Shown here piece by piece: positions 43,278 through 51,560 of a stretch of DNA of 64,000 nt. This DNA comes from Nocardioides ferulae (GTDB taxonomy: Bacteria; Actinomycetota; Actinomycetes; Propionibacteriales; Nocardioidaceae). The stretch lies in the NCBI RefSeq assembly GCF_003660455.1, contig NZ_QZVR01000003.1, positions 16,285-80,284 of the forward strand. The letters are read 5' to 3'. Each line of letters begins with the position of its first letter. Position 1 is the stretch's first letter. A program made the position numbers and the translations under genes. Below the pieces are notes generated by a model. The model saw only the letters and a program-made list of their open reading frames with translations, did not search any database and was not told where the DNA came from.

Positions 43278-44375
43278 GTGATTCCTCAGGACTCCAGGTT
43301 CGTGTCCGACCCGAGCGTGCTCGTGGTGCCGCCCCCCGGGTTCCCGATCGGGTGGCGCACCGACCGTCCGGACCCTGCGGTCGAGGAGGACGTCGAGCGG
43401 CTCACCGAGCTGCTCCGGGACCACGAGCGACACGGCCGCGGGTGGCCGGGGGCGTCGGTGGACGACGTCCTGGTCGAGGTCGAGGGGCTGCGGACGCGGG
43501 AGAACATCGTGGTGCGCGACCCCGACGGCCGCATCCGGGCGTGGGGAAGTGTCCACGACCGTGCCGAGGGACGGATGCTCTTCGTCCACGTGGTCGACCG
43601 CGCGCTCGACGAGGCGCTCGCCTCGAGCTGCTCCCGGTTGCTGTTCGCGTGGGCGGAGGGGCAGGCGCGCGCCGTCGGTGCCGCCCGCGGTCTGGAGGTC
43701 CAGCAGATCGACACCGGCGCGTTCGCCGGCGACGAGCGCCAGGCAGGCTGGCTCGCCGAGGCGGGGTTCGACCGGGTGCGCACCTGGTGGCAGATGAAGC
43801 GCCCGGTGACGCCGGAGGAGGCGGAGCTGGTGCCGTCGCCGCACCGATGGTCCGACCGCGGCGTGGTGTTCCGGCGGGTCCGCCGCGAGGGCAGCGGGAT
43901 GCCGGAGGAGTCCGACCTGCGCGAGGTGCACGACGTCCTCGAGGGCGCCTTCGTCGACCACTTCAACTCCCGCGAGGAGAGCTTCCACGAGTTCCTGCAC
44001 CGGCTGCGTGAGGACCCCGGCCACCGGTGGGACCACTGGTGGCTGGCCGAGCTGACCCCGGACGCCGAGGGTGTCGAGGTCGAGGACCGGCAGGCCGTGG
44101 GTGCCCTCGTCGGCACCGTCAGCGAGAGCGCGAACGGCCCGGATGGCTCCTACGTGTCCTACCTCGGGGTGCTGGAGGCGGCCCGCGGTCGCGGGGTGGC
44201 CAAGGGGCTGCTGCGCACGATCATCGCCGACGCCGCGGCGCGGGGCCGCGACCGGGTCGGGCTGGAGGTCGACGCCGACTCGCCGACCGGCGCCCACGGT
44301 CTCTACACCTCGATGGGCTGGGAGACCGCCTACGTCACCGAGTCCTGGCACCGCGACGTTCCCGTCTCCGGCTGA
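43278..44375 (+). CDS. Double-GNAT acetyltransferase
   Basis: 365 residues with two GNAT-like halves. The C-terminal half has a good acetyl-CoA loop (LGVLEAARGRGVAKGLLRTI) and ends GLYTSMGWETAYVTESW. The N-terminal half (RIRAWGSVHDRAEGRMLFVH, WLAEAGFDRVRTWWQMKRP) is degenerate. This two-domain layout recalls mycothiol synthase MshD, but the overall sequence does not let me claim that. Start: GTG at 43278, 7 bases after CACAAT. It converges on the osmolyte ATPase gene. Confidence 0.82.
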   Translation: MIPQDSRFVSDPSVLVVPPPGFPIGWRTDRPDPAVEEDVERLTELLRDHERHGRGWPGASVDDVLVEVEGLRTRENIVVRDPDGRIRAWGSVHDRAEGRMLFVHVVDRALDEALASSCSRLLFAWAEGQARAVGAARGLEVQQIDTGAFAGDERQAGWLAEAGFDRVRTWWQMKRPVTPEEAELVPSPHRWSDRGVVFRRVRREGSGMPEESDLREVHDVLEGAFVDHFNSREESFHEFLHRLREDPGHRWDHWWLAELTPDAEGVEVEDRQAVGALVGTVSESANGPDGSYVSYLGVLEAARGRGVAKGLLRTIIADAAARGRDRVGLEVDADSPTGAHGLYTSMGWETAYVTESWHRDVPVSG

Positions 44376-44403
44376 TCGATCCGTGCTTGTGCGGCGAGGT
44401 TGA

Positions 44404-44449
44404 TCTGCCGTGGCGCCGGGTCGGCGTTGCTGGGTCTGCCGTAGCGCCG
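44404..44449. repeat. Short direct repeat between convergent genes
   Basis: Two 15-base copies (TCTGCCGTGGCGCCG at 44404 and TCTGCCGTAGCGCCG at 44435) differ at one base and are 31 bases apart, in the 87-base gap between convergent genes. This is not the 32-bp family but has a similar period and setting. Confidence 0.5.
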
Positions 44450-44462
44450 ACTCGCGGGGCGA

Positions 44463-45473
44463 TCAGGAGGACGCTGCGTCGGTGCTGAGGGAGGCGCGCA
44501 GCGCCCGGTGGACCCCGTCGGGGGTGAGCACGCCGAGGAAGCGCGCTCCGTCGCGCACGCCCACCATGCCCCGGTCCTCCCGCAGCAACGCGGCCAGCGC
44601 GTCCTCCAGCGTCGCGGACACCTCGACGGTGTCTCCGAGGTCGCCGAGCCGGACGCCGTCCAGTGGCTCGAGGTGCGCGGGGTCGATCCTGGTCACCGAC
44701 AGTCGGCGCAGCCCGCGTGAGGAGCCGACGAAGTCGGCGACGTCGTCGTCGGTCGGCCGGGCCAGCACCTCGGCCGGCGTGCCGTGCTGGGCGAGCCGGC
44801 CGCCGGCGGTGAACACCGCGATCCGATCGCCCAACCGCACCGCCTCGTCGATGTCGTGGGTCACCAGCACCACCGTGGTGCCCAGCCGCTGCTGGAGCCG
44901 GCGGAACTCTTCTTGGAGCCGCACCCGCACCACCGGGTCGACGGCGCCGAACGGCTCGTCCATCAAGAGGACCGGAGGATCCGCGGCCAAGGCCCGGGCC
45001 ACCCCGACCCGCTGCTGCTCACCCCCCGAGAGCTGGTGGGGGTAGCGGCGGGCGTACACGTCGGGGTCCAGGCCGACCAGCGCCAGCCGGTCGTGGGCGC
45101 GGCGTCGCGCCTCCGCGCGGGACTCGCCCAACAGCAGCGGCACCGTCATCACGTTGGCCTCGACCCGCTGATGGGGGAAGAGGCCCACCTGCTGGATGAC
45201 GTAGCCGATCCGCCGTCGCAGCTCGACGGGATCCTGTCTGGTGACGTCGGCGCCGTCGACCTCGATCCGCCCCGTGCTGGGCTCGACCAGCCGGTTCACC
45301 ATCCGCAGCGTCGTCGACTTGCCGGAGCCCGACGGCCCGACCAGGCACAGCAGCTCACCGACGGCGACCTCGAGCGAGAGCTCCCGCACGGCGACCGTGC
45401 CGTCGGGATAGGTCTTCCCGACACCCGTGAGCCGGATCATCGGCCGGTCGTCACCGGGACCGGTAGCGTCCAT
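44463..45473 (-). CDS. Osmolyte ABC transporter ATP-binding protein (OpuCA/ProV type)
   Basis: 336 residues. Walker A GPSGSGKST, IGYVIQQVGLFPHQRV (QAT-family Q-loop), signature LSGGEQQRVGVARALAADPP, Walker B VLLMDEPFGAVDP, switch LVTHDIDEAV. The C-terminal ATPLEDALAALLREDRG-like segment (EVSATLEDALAALLREDRG, FLGVLTPDGVHRAL) is a CBS domain, as in OpuCA, where it senses ionic strength. Probably energises glycine betaine, choline or proline-betaine uptake with the divergent permease genes. Start: ATG at 45473, 7 bases after a minus-strand TAGGGT (leaderless), only a few bases from the permease start. Confidence 0.9.
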   Translation of the reverse strand: MDATGPGDDRPMIRLTGVGKTYPDGTVAVRELSLEVAVGELLCLVGPSGSGKSTTLRMVNRLVEPSTGRIEVDGADVTRQDPVELRRRIGYVIQQVGLFPHQRVEANVMTVPLLLGESRAEARRRAHDRLALVGLDPDVYARRYPHQLSGGEQQRVGVARALAADPPVLLMDEPFGAVDPVVRVRLQEEFRRLQQRLGTTVVLVTHDIDEAVRLGDRIAVFTAGGRLAQHGTPAEVLARPTDDDVADFVGSSRGLRRLSVTRIDPAHLEPLDGVRLGDLGDTVEVSATLEDALAALLREDRGMVGVRDGARFLGVLTPDGVHRALRASLSTDAASS

Positions 45474-45477
45474 GCGC

Positions 45478-46263
45478 GTGACCCTACTCGGCGACCTGAC
45501 TCTGCGCGTGGGAGCAGCAGGGGGAGTCGGCCGACCTCTCGCTGGACCCGTCGGCGGGGCCGACGACGAGGGGCCGAGCTGCTACAGCCGGCTCACCAAC
45601 GAATGGTTCTGCGCCGACTACCTGCGCGACCGCGGTGCGGAGGTCGCCGACGCCACCGTCGCGCACCTGCAGATCACCGCCGCCGCGATCGTGCTCGGCC
45701 TGGTCCTGGCGGTCCCCCTCGCCCTCCTGGCCCGACGTCGGCCGCGGCTCGAGGGTCCGGTCCTCGGGTTCAGCACGGGCCTCTACACGATCCCCTCCAT
45801 CGCGCTGTTCCCGCTGCTGGTGCCGTTCACCGGGCTCTCCGCCACCACCGTCGTGCTCGGCCTGGCGCTCTACGCGCTGACGATCCTGGTGCGGGCCGTG
45901 CTCGACGGCCTGCGCTCGGTGCCGCCGGAGGTCCGCGACGCCGCCCGGGGGCTCGGGTACGCCGGGGGCCGGCTGCTGCTGCAGGTCGAGCTGCCCCTGG
46001 CGATGCCGGTGCTGATCGCCGGGCTGCGCGTGGCGACGGTCTCGACGGTCGCGCTGACCACGGTCGGGTCGCTGGTCGGCCACGGCGGGCTCGGCGACCT
46101 GATCGCCGACGGGGTCACCACGAACTTCCGTGCGGAGCTGCTCACCGCCGCGGTCCTGTGCGTGCTGCTGGCGGTCGTCCTCGACCTGCTCCTGGTGGTG
46201 CTGCAGCGGCTCCTCACGCCCTGGACCAGGTCTCGGACCGCCGCGGTGGAGGTGGCGCAGTGA
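45478..46263 (+). CDS. Osmolyte ABC transporter permease 1 (OpuCB/ProW type)
   Basis: 261 residues. The conserved beginning is NEWFCADYLRDRGAEV, followed by helices AHLQITAAAIVLGLVLAVPL and onward, about six in all. The permease loop is VPPEVRDAARGLGYAGGRLL, typical of the glycine-betaine group. The first 35 residues (VTLLGDLTLRVGAAGG) look poorly conserved, so a later start is possible. I take the GTG at 45478, 8 bases after TAGCGT. An ATG two codons earlier would overlap the divergent ATPase gene. The second permease starts over its stop. Confidence 0.85.
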   Translation: MTLLGDLTLRVGAAGGVGRPLAGPVGGADDEGPSCYSRLTNEWFCADYLRDRGAEVADATVAHLQITAAAIVLGLVLAVPLALLARRRPRLEGPVLGFSTGLYTIPSIALFPLLVPFTGLSATTVVLGLALYALTILVRAVLDGLRSVPPEVRDAARGLGYAGGRLLLQVELPLAMPVLIAGLRVATVSTVALTTVGSLVGHGGLGDLIADGVTTNFRAELLTAAVLCVLLAVVLDLLLVVLQRLLTPWTRSRTAAVEVAQ

Positions 46264-46967
46264 GGGTCGTCGCCGACGCCTGGCGCTACCTCGCCGACCC
46301 GGCCCACTGGCGCGGCGACGGCGGCATGCTCGACCTGCTGCTGGAGCAGCTGCTGCTCACGGTCACCGCCCTCGGCCTCGCGGTGCTGCTGGGGCTGCCC
46401 CTGGCCCTGTGGCTGGGGCACCTGGGGCGGGGCGGCGTGCTGGCGGTGAACGTCTCCAACGTGGGCCGCGCGGTGCCGACGTTCGCGCTGCTGGCGCTGT
46501 TGGTCACCATGGACCACCCCGGCACCAGCTCGTTCGGCCCCTACGGCCGGGCCGGCCTGGCGACGCTGATCGCGCTGGCCCTGTTCGCGCTGCCACCGGT
46601 GATCACCAACGCCTACGTCGCGGTCCGCGGGGTGCCGCCCGAGGCGCAGGACGCCGCCACCGGCATGGGCATGTCGGGGTGGCAGCGGTTCTGGCGCGTG
46701 GAGCTGCCGCTCGCCGCCCCACTGGTCGTCTCCGGCATCCGGTTGGCCCTGGTCCAGGTCTGGGCCACCGCGACGATCGCGGCCCTGGTCGCCGGCCCCG
46801 GTCTGGGCCGGGTGATCACCGACGGCTTCTACCGCACCGACTACGGCAAGGGCATCGCCGGCGCGGTCGTGGTCGCCTTGGTGGCGCTCGTGTTGGAGGG
46901 CCTGGCGGCCCTCGGCCAGCGGGCCGTCACGAGATCGTCACCTGCGGCTGTCGGTGCCGCGCCGTAG
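46260..46967 (+). CDS. Osmolyte ABC transporter permease 2 (OpuCD/ProW type)
   Basis: 235 residues, about six helices. Opens with WRYLADPAHWRGDGGMLDLL, the usual short N-terminus of OpuCD. The loop is VPPEAQDAATGMGMSGWQRF, then WATATIAALVAGPGLGRVIT. It couples to permease 1 by GTG/TGA overlap. A binding-protein gene follows 78 bases later. Confidence 0.9.
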   Translation: MRVVADAWRYLADPAHWRGDGGMLDLLLEQLLLTVTALGLAVLLGLPLALWLGHLGRGGVLAVNVSNVGRAVPTFALLALLVTMDHPGTSSFGPYGRAGLATLIALALFALPPVITNAYVAVRGVPPEAQDAATGMGMSGWQRFWRVELPLAAPLVVSGIRLALVQVWATATIAALVAGPGLGRVITDGFYRTDYGKGIAGAVVVALVALVLEGLAALGQRAVTRSSPAAVGAAP

Positions 46968-47045
46968 TCTCGACCCCGGTCGCCCTCGCGGCTGCTCGAT
47001 CCGGACACGCGCGACGCCTCGTCGCGGGACACAGAAGGACCCTCC

Positions 47046-48062
47046 ATGCAGCGACGCCCCGCCCCCTCCCTCCGCCGCAGCCCACGCTCGACCGGCCGAC
47101 TCCGGCTGGTCGCCGCGCTGGCGGCGGTCCCGCTGCTCGCGCTCAGTGCCTGTGCCGGCGACGACCTGGCCGACGACGACGAGCCCGACGCCGCCGACTC
47201 CGCCGACGAGACGACGGCGCCCTCTGGCGAGCAGGACCGCGGCCCGGTGACGATCGCCAGCCAGAACTTCGGCGAGGCCCAGCTGGTCACCGCGATGTAC
47301 GACCTGCTGCTCACCGAGGCCGGCTTCGACACCGAGGTGCAGCTGGTCGCGGCCCGCGACGCCTACATGGCGACCTTCCCCGACACCGTCGACGTCGTCC
47401 CCGAATACGTCGGCGGCATCGTGAACTTCCTCAACGCCCAGGCCGGCGGTGCCGATGCCGAGCCGTTCACCGCCGGTGACGGGGAGGAGCTCGCCGAGCA
47501 GGGGGCCGAGCTGCTCGAGAAGCAGGGCATCACGCTGCTCGACCTCTCCTCGGCAGCCGACGCCAACGCCTTCTTCGTGACCGCGGAGCGGGCCGAGGCC
47601 GACGGGCTCGAGACACTCTCCGACCTCGAGGGCGAGTCCGTCGTGTTGGCCGCCGCGCCCGACTGCGAGGGGCGGCTCGACTGCGAGGGCGGGCTGTCGG
47701 AGCAGTACGGCATCGACGTCACCGAGGTGCTCCCGCTCGGCTACGCCAGCGACCAGACCTATCGAGCCGTGCTCGACGGCGAGGCCGACCTCGGCGAGAC
47801 CAGCACCACCGACGGCACGCTCGAGGCCCAGGGCCTGGTCGTGCTCGACGACGACCAGCAGGTCCAGCCCGCGCAGAACCTGGTGCCCGCCGTCTCGACC
47901 CGGTTCCTCGAGCAGCACCCCGAGGTGGCCGACGTGCTCAACCCGCTGATGGCGGCGCTCACCACCGACAACCTCACCGAGCTCAACAGCCGGATCTCGG
48001 TCGACCGCGAGAAGCCCGAGGACGTCGCCGCCGACTTCCTCGCCGAGGAGGGCCTGCTGTAG
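47046..48062 (+). CDS. Osmolyte ABC transporter substrate-binding lipoprotein (OpuCC/ProX type)
   Basis: 338 residues. Signal peptide with lipobox LSAC and an Asp-rich linker. The ligand-binding domain has GPVTIASQNFGEAQLVTAMY, DVVPEYVGGIVNFL, ASDQTYRAVLDGEADLGETS and LVPAVSTRFLEQHPEVADVL, all OpuAC-family. Cys pair in PDCEGRLDCEGG may form a disulfide. Probably binds a quaternary amine such as glycine betaine or choline; the ligand is inference. Start: ATG at 47046 with AAGGA before it. It completes the ATPase-permease-permease-binding-protein set. Confidence 0.9.
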   Translation: MQRRPAPSLRRSPRSTGRLRLVAALAAVPLLALSACAGDDLADDDEPDAADSADETTAPSGEQDRGPVTIASQNFGEAQLVTAMYDLLLTEAGFDTEVQLVAARDAYMATFPDTVDVVPEYVGGIVNFLNAQAGGADAEPFTAGDGEELAEQGAELLEKQGITLLDLSSAADANAFFVTAERAEADGLETLSDLEGESVVLAAAPDCEGRLDCEGGLSEQYGIDVTEVLPLGYASDQTYRAVLDGEADLGETSTTDGTLEAQGLVVLDDDQQVQPAQNLVPAVSTRFLEQHPEVADVLNPLMAALTTDNLTELNSRISVDREKPEDVAADFLAEEGLL

Positions 48063-48083
48063 GCGCAGCCCGCTGCGCCGCCC

Positions 48084-49187
48084 TCAGGGCACCAGCAGCT
48101 CCGGGGGCAGGTCGGGGTCGTCGGCGAACGGGTGGGCCACCAGCTCCCGCCCGGCCACGGTCCGCCGGGGCAGCGGTCCGGGATGCTGGTCCAGCCAGGC
48201 CAGCAGCGAGCCCAGGTCGGCACGGCGGTCCGCCTGCACCAGCCAACCCATCAGTCGCTGGCGCAGCGGCAGGGAGGTCCGCTCGAAGGGCACGGTGTCG
48301 GAGTTCCAGAACTCCGTCAGCGCGGCGCGCAGCGCGTCCCAATACTCCTCCGACGCGGTCGGGGCCGCCCGGAAGTACTCCCACATGTCGACCGGCAGCA
48401 CCCTGGAGAACCACACCTGGCGGATGTCGGACGACGCCCGCTGCCGCACCTGCTCGGTGCTCCAGCGCTTGGTCAGCACCCGGTCGGCCAGGTCGGCCAC
48501 GCTCGCCCGCTGTTGGCTGATCGAGGTGCCGTCCTCGCGGACTCGCCACAGGTAGACCGTCTGCGCCAGCACGTCGACGCGGTCGGCGGCCAGCAGCGCC
48601 CGGGTCAGCGCCGGCTGGTCCTCGTAGCGGACCCCGACCGGGAACTCCAGGCCGGCGTCGTCCCAGAAGTCGCGACGGAAGACCTTGTTCCACGCGAACA
48701 CGTCGGCGAGCAGCAACGGCATGTCCTCGAGCCGGGTGGCGAACCGGTCCTCGCGGTGGTTCTCCCGCACCAGCGGGGTCATCGACCGCTGTTCGCCCGT
48801 GAAGCGTTCGACGGCCCCGACGGCGAACGCCGACCCGGTGCGCTCGAGGGCAGCCAGCATCGTGGCGTAGGCCCCGTCGGGAACCAGGTCGTCGCTGTCG
48901 GCGAACGCGAGGTGGGAGCCCCGCGCCTGGGCGGTGCCCGCGTTGCGGGCGGCTCCCAGACCGGCGTTGGCCTGGTGCAGCACCCGGACCCGGGCGTCCC
49001 TGGCCGCCCAGCGCTCCGCGATCTCGCCGCTGGCGTCAGTGGAGCCGTCGTCGACGACCACGACGTCGAGCTCGCCGTGGGACTGACCCAGCACGCTGGC
49101 CAGGCAGTCGTCGAGATAGCCGGCCACGTTGTAGACCGGCACGACGACGCTGAGCAGCGGTGCGCGACGCCGACGCAGCAGGGCCAC
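48084..49187 (-). CDS. Glycosyltransferase family 2
   Basis: 367 residues. GT-A fold: LSVVVPVYNVAGYLDDCLAS, DVVVVDDGSTDASGE, ANAGLGAARNAG and the DxD motif in LAFADSDDLVPDG. The second half (VRYEDQPALTRALLAADRVD, YLWRVREDGTSISQQ) fits enzymes of the CDP-glycerol or teichoic acid/exopolysaccharide group. Donor and acceptor unknown. Follows the minus-strand sulfotransferase gene by one base, so probably co-transcribed from the leaderless promoter at 50298. Confidence 0.9.
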   Translation of the reverse strand: MALLRRRRAPLLSVVVPVYNVAGYLDDCLASVLGQSHGELDVVVVDDGSTDASGEIAERWAARDARVRVLHQANAGLGAARNAGTAQARGSHLAFADSDDLVPDGAYATMLAALERTGSAFAVGAVERFTGEQRSMTPLVRENHREDRFATRLEDMPLLLADVFAWNKVFRRDFWDDAGLEFPVGVRYEDQPALTRALLAADRVDVLAQTVYLWRVREDGTSISQQRASVADLADRVLTKRWSTEQVRQRASSDIRQVWFSRVLPVDMWEYFRAAPTASEEYWDALRAALTEFWNSDTVPFERTSLPLRQRLMGWLVQADRRADLGSLLAWLDQHPGPLPRRTVAGRELVAHPFADDPDLPPELLVP

Positions 49188-49188
49188 C

Positions 49189-50298
49189 TCAGCCGGCTCG
49201 GCCGAGTCGGGCCGCCATCCTGGCCCGCAGTCCGGCCGGCACGAGACGGCGCAGCGGGGCGGGCAGCCTCCGCACGGAGGCCAGCGCGAGCCGGCGTGCC
49301 CGCACCCCGGGGCCCGGCGCCGGGGTGACCTCCCGGCTGTCCGGGGCGGCCGCCGGCCCAGAGCGCGGCGGCTGGCCGGCGTGCCGGGCCGCGATCGCCG
49401 TCGACCGCGAGACGGTCTCCGCCTCCAGGTAGTAGGCGGCGTACCGCTCGCGGACGGCGTCCAGCCGGGCCTCCAGCTCCGTGCCCGACGCCTGCCGGGC
49501 GGTCGGGTCGGCGAGTCGGTCCAGCTCCTCCCAGGCCTCCCGGGTCAGCGTCGCCAGACGATCGGGCAGGTCGAGGTCGGCCCAGTCCAGCCGGACCCGG
49601 CGCAGCCCGGGGTCCACGAAGCCGTCGATCTCGGCCAGCCGGGGGTCGTCGGCCGACAGCGCCGGCAGGCCCAGGGTCTGGTGGACGCCCTCCACGACCG
49701 GGCGCCAGTCGTCGAGCAGATCGTGATAGCGCACGAACGCGCGCAGGGACCCGCGCGTCGCCCGCTCGGTGCCGAGCAGCATGTTCACCCAGGCCGCCGC
49801 GCCCTGCGCATCCTGCAAGCCGGTGTTGTAGTGGGCCCGCTTGCTGCCCACCACCTCCGCCGGCGGGCGCAGCATGGTCACGAACGAGGCCGTCGCCCCG
49901 AGCCGCGCGGCGACGCCGGTCCACAGCGGCAGGAACCACGACAATCGCGGGTCCTTGATCACCAGAGTGGGGTTCGCCTCCAGCTCCGCCTCCAGCCAGC
50001 GGGCCAGCCGGCCGGTGGCTCCGGGCCGTTCGGCGAAGACGGCCGTGCGCTCCCACGCCGCCGGGCGGGCATCGCTCACCTGCACGTTCGCGTGCCCGAG
50101 GAGGTCGTCGTGGAAGTCCACCACCCATCGCGGCTCGCCGAAGCCCTTGGGGTTCGTGTCGTCGGTCTGCACCTCGGGCTGCGGCACGTGCAGGCCGAGC
50201 CGCTGCAGGATGCCCGCGAACGTGCTCGTGCCGGACCGGCCGGCGCCGGCCACGAGGACCAGCTGACGGGCGGAGGACACGGGGTCGGCAGCGGGCAT
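49189..50298 (-). CDS. Sulfotransferase family protein (paralogue A)
   Basis: 369 residues. Predicted to move sulfate from PAPS to a sugar or lipid. 5'-phosphosulfate loop VLVAGAGRSGTSTFAGIL near residue 15; 3'-phosphate region VIKDPRLSWFLPLW and FVRYHDLLDDW. Shares the long segment TNPKGFGEP-WVVDFH with the divergent gene at 50438. The C-terminus is Arg/Pro-rich and basic (RRLPAPLRRLVPAGLRARM), perhaps membrane-associating. Start: ATG at 50298, 6 bases after TAGGCT on this strand. Confidence 0.83.
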   Translation of the reverse strand: MPAADPVSSARQLVLVAGAGRSGTSTFAGILQRLGLHVPQPEVQTDDTNPKGFGEPRWVVDFHDDLLGHANVQVSDARPAAWERTAVFAERPGATGRLARWLEAELEANPTLVIKDPRLSWFLPLWTGVAARLGATASFVTMLRPPAEVVGSKRAHYNTGLQDAQGAAAWVNMLLGTERATRGSLRAFVRYHDLLDDWRPVVEGVHQTLGLPALSADDPRLAEIDGFVDPGLRRVRLDWADLDLPDRLATLTREAWEELDRLADPTARQASGTELEARLDAVRERYAAYYLEAETVSRSTAIAARHAGQPPRSGPAAAPDSREVTPAPGPGVRARRLALASVRRLPAPLRRLVPAGLRARMAARLGRAG

Positions 50299-50437
50299 GA
50301 CCCAAGCCTAGAGCGCGCGCCGGGAGGTGCGCCTGGCCGGAGATCGTCCGTCGGGCACGGGCTATCCTCGACGACCAGGTGCCGCGCCGTCCGGCCGACC
50401 ACCGTGTCCGCCCAGCCCGCCCGCGAAGGACGAGTCG

Positions 50438-51556
50438 ATGCCCGAATACCGCACCGGGGACGCCGAACCGGAGGTCACCGAGACCGACCTGGCGATGGCG
50501 ACCACGCCTCCGCCGGCCGACGGGAAGCGGCGCGCGGTGTTCGTGGCCGGCTCCGGACGCAGTGGCACCAGCCTGATGTCGGGCATCCTCAAGCACCTCG
50601 GGCTGCACGTCCCCGAGCCCGAGGTCGTCGCCGACACGACGAACCCGAAGGGCTTCGGTGAGCCGCAGTGGGTGGTCGACTTCCACGAGCAGCTGCTGCG
50701 TCGCGCGAACGTCGGCGTCGGCGATGCGCGCCCCGACGCCTGGTTCGACACCGGTCGGGTCGGTCTGCAGGAGGCTCATCGGGCGGCGCTGTCGGACTGG
50801 CTCGACCAGCAGTTCGGCACCGCCGACGCTCTGGTCATCAAAGACCCGCGACTCTCCTGGTTCCTGGCCATGTGGCAGGTGGCGGCGGTGCGCGCCGGTG
50901 CCACCACCGCCACCGTCACGATGCTCAGACCCCCGCCCGAGGTCGTGGGCAGCAAGAACACCTACTACGGAGGGCGGCTGGGCGACATCAGTCGGCTCGC
51001 GGGGTGGGTGAACGTGATGCTGTGCACCGAGCGGGCCACCCGAGGATCCAACCGCAGCTTCGTGCGATACCACGACCTGCTCACCGACTGGACCAGCAGC
51101 GTGGTCCGGGTGGGGGAGGAACTCGGCGTCGAGCAGATCGCGCTCGCCCGGATGCGCGACATGCGTGAGGTGCACGAGTTCGTCGATCCGTCGCTGCGTC
51201 GGGTACGCGCCACCTGGGACGACCTGTCCGTCCCGCGCCCACTGCGCGAGATCGCCGAAGCGGCGTGGGAGCAGCTGAATCTGCTCGCCGAGCCCGGAGA
51301 GGACCGCCCCGAGGTCCACGCCGCACTCGACGACCTGCGGCGCGGCTACGCGGCCATGTACGCCGAGGCTGAGGCACTGGTCGACTCCTCGATCGTCGCG
51401 GCCGGACCGGCCTACGCGCGGGCCCAGCGGCAGGCGCGGGCCGCGGCGGCAGCGCGCGAGGCCGAGCAGCAGGAGGCGGCGACCCCGAAGGGCCCGGCTG
51501 TCCAGCGCGCACGCCGGGCCGCCGGGCGGGTCAAGCGGCGCCTGCAGGGGCAGTGA
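50438..51556 (+). CDS. Sulfotransferase family protein (paralogue B)
   Basis: 372 residues, a clear paralogue of the divergent gene at 49189-50298. VFVAGSGRSGTSLMSGILKH is the phosphosulfate loop, then LGLHVPEPEVVADTTNPKGF, VIKDPRLSWFLAMWQ and FVRYHDLLTDW. Its tail is Ala/Arg-rich and basic (VQRARRAAGRVKRRLQGQ). An N-terminal 28-residue leader is absent in paralogue A. Start: ATG at 50438 after GAAGGA; a TATCCT -10 candidate lies near 50361. The glycosyltransferase-like gene begins 5 bases after its stop. Confidence 0.83.
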   Translation: MPEYRTGDAEPEVTETDLAMATTPPPADGKRRAVFVAGSGRSGTSLMSGILKHLGLHVPEPEVVADTTNPKGFGEPQWVVDFHEQLLRRANVGVGDARPDAWFDTGRVGLQEAHRAALSDWLDQQFGTADALVIKDPRLSWFLAMWQVAAVRAGATTATVTMLRPPPEVVGSKNTYYGGRLGDISRLAGWVNVMLCTERATRGSNRSFVRYHDLLTDWTSSVVRVGEELGVEQIALARMRDMREVHEFVDPSLRRVRATWDDLSVPRPLREIAEAAWEQLNLLAEPGEDRPEVHAALDDLRRGYAAMYAEAEALVDSSIVAAGPAYARAQRQARAAAAAREAEQQEAATPKGPAVQRARRAAGRVKRRLQGQ

Positions 51557-51560
51557 CCCG

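Noticed and set aside
43278..44375. Mycothiol synthase MshD
   Set aside because: The two-GNAT layout fits, but no MshD-specific residues are convincing, so only double-GNAT is claimed.
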